Shown: positions 6,474 through 7,038 of the stretch, piece by piece
Layout: every line of letters starts with the position of its first letter
How positions within the stretch are numbered: the stretch's first letter is position 1
Assembly: GCA_018969885.1 (NCBI GenBank)
Contig: JAGWXN010000180.1
Location: forward strand, 1-7,038
Reading direction: 5' to 3'
Length of the DNA: 7,038 nt
Source: Betaproteobacteria bacterium
GTDB lineage: Bacteria > Pseudomonadota > Gammaproteobacteria > Burkholderiales > Burkholderiaceae
Program-made: the position numbers and the translations under genes
The notes under the pieces: model-generated
The model's input: only the letters and a program-made list of their open reading frames with translations
Databases searched by the model: none
Told to the model about the DNA's origin: nothing

Positions 6474-7038
6474 TCAGCCCATGAGCCCAGGCAACCAGAG
6501 CGCAATGGAAGGGATTGCAACAAGAAGCGAGACCCTGATGAGGTCGGCGGTGACGAAGGGTGCGAGCCCCCGAAAGATGGTGCGCGTTGCAATATCGGGC
6601 TGAACCTGATGGAGCACGAACACGTTAAGCCCGACCGGTGGGGTGATGAGCGCCACCTCAACCATGGTCACCACCAGAATACCGAACCAGACCAGGTCAT
6701 AGCCCAGACTGCTCACGATCGGATAAAACACCGGCACGGTCAGAAACAGCATGGACATTGAATCGAGAATGCAGCCCAGCACCAGATAGATGAACAGAAT
6801 CAGCACGATCACCATCCACGGTTCGGAAGCGATGCTCTGCACCGAGGCGCCCAGCGCCTTGGGAACGCCAGCGATGTCAATGAAATTGGAGAACACCAGC
6901 GCGCCGATCAACAGAATGAGAATCGAGCAGGTGGAGCGCGCCGCATCGAGTAGCACCTCGACAAAACGGCCGCCGCCCAGTTCGCGGCGAGCGGCTGCAA
7001 ACAAAAATCCCGCGAAGGCGCCCACGCCTGCCGCCTCG
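6474..7038 (-). CDS. TRAP transporter large permease (DctM family), C-terminal part only
   Basis: The reading frame is open to the right edge, so this is the last 187 residues of a protein usually 420 or more long. The first visible residues, EAAGVGAFAGFLFAAARREL, match the conserved TE-A-VGAF segment in the middle of DctM permeases, so the GTG at 7025 is internal and not a start. Hydrophobic membrane segments follow: ILILLIGALVFSNFIDIAG, then MVIVLILFIYLVLGCILDSM, LVWFGILVVTMVEVALITPP and a final LLVAIPSIALWL. The signature GYDLVWFGIL followed by ITPPVGLN is characteristic. These permeases sit in the inner membrane and, with a small DctQ subunit and a periplasmic binding protein, import organic acids and similar solutes using a sodium gradient. 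Those partners would lie beyond the window. The TetR gene follows 24 bp downstream, so the two are likely cotranscribed. The ligand cannot be read from this fragment. Confidence 0.93.
   Translation of the reverse strand, partial: EAAGVGAFAGFLFAAARRELGGGRFVEVLLDAARSTCSILILLIGALVFSNFIDIAGVPKALGASVQSIASEPWMVIVLILFIYLVLGCILDSMSMLFLTVPVFYPIVSSLGYDLVWFGILVVTMVEVALITPPVGLNVFVLHQVQPDIATRTIFRGLAPFVTADLIRVSLLVAIPSIALWLPGLMG

Noticed and set aside
7023..7025. GTG at 7025 as the start of a short permease-like protein
   Set aside because: The conserved EAAGVGAF segment begins upstream of it and continues off the edge, so the codon is internal to a longer DctM permease.

Overview
The window is GC-rich and gene-dense, and the gene families are typical of a Gram-negative, metabolically versatile proteobacterium: a lipobox-bearing secreted protease, a molybdenum hydroxylase, an amidase and a TRAP transporter. 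I cannot name a genus from the sequence. No rRNA, tRNA, CRISPR array, insertion sequence or phage gene is visible.

Layout, left to right. (1) 1-2043, minus strand: the first 681 codons of a subtilisin-family (S8) serine protease that runs off the left edge. It has a lipoprotein signal, a propeptide, a complete Asp/His/Asn/Ser catalytic set, a cysteine-rich insertion, a Gly/Ser/Thr linker and the start of a C-terminal domain. (2) 2044-2276: a divergent intergenic region holding two related inverted repeats of the form GGGA-N-TCCC and a possible -10 box for the protease gene. (3) 2277-4571, plus strand: a molybdopterin-binding large subunit of the xanthine dehydrogenase / CO dehydrogenase-like family, most likely starting at a TTG codon. 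(4) 4577-5869, plus strand: an amidase-signature hydrolase, 5 bases downstream and surely in the same operon. (5) 5739-6449, minus strand: a TetR-family regulator whose 3' end overlaps the amidase 3' end tail-to-tail by 131 bp. (6) 6474-7038, minus strand: the C-terminal part of a TRAP transporter large permease (DctM family), cut by the right edge and lying 24 bp upstream of the TetR gene in the same orientation.

How they may work together (inference): the hydroxylase and amidase form a two-gene plus-strand operon facing a minus-strand TRAP-TetR unit. A plausible reading is a small catabolic locus. The TRAP system would import an organic acid or related solute, the molybdenum enzyme would oxidise it (this family often hydroxylates N-heterocycles to lactams), the amidase would cleave an amide bond, and the TetR protein would sense the compound. 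The iron-sulfur and FAD partner subunits normally encoded beside such a large subunit are absent from the window, so the hydroxylase looks orphaned here. The protease is divergently transcribed and probably unrelated to this pathway.
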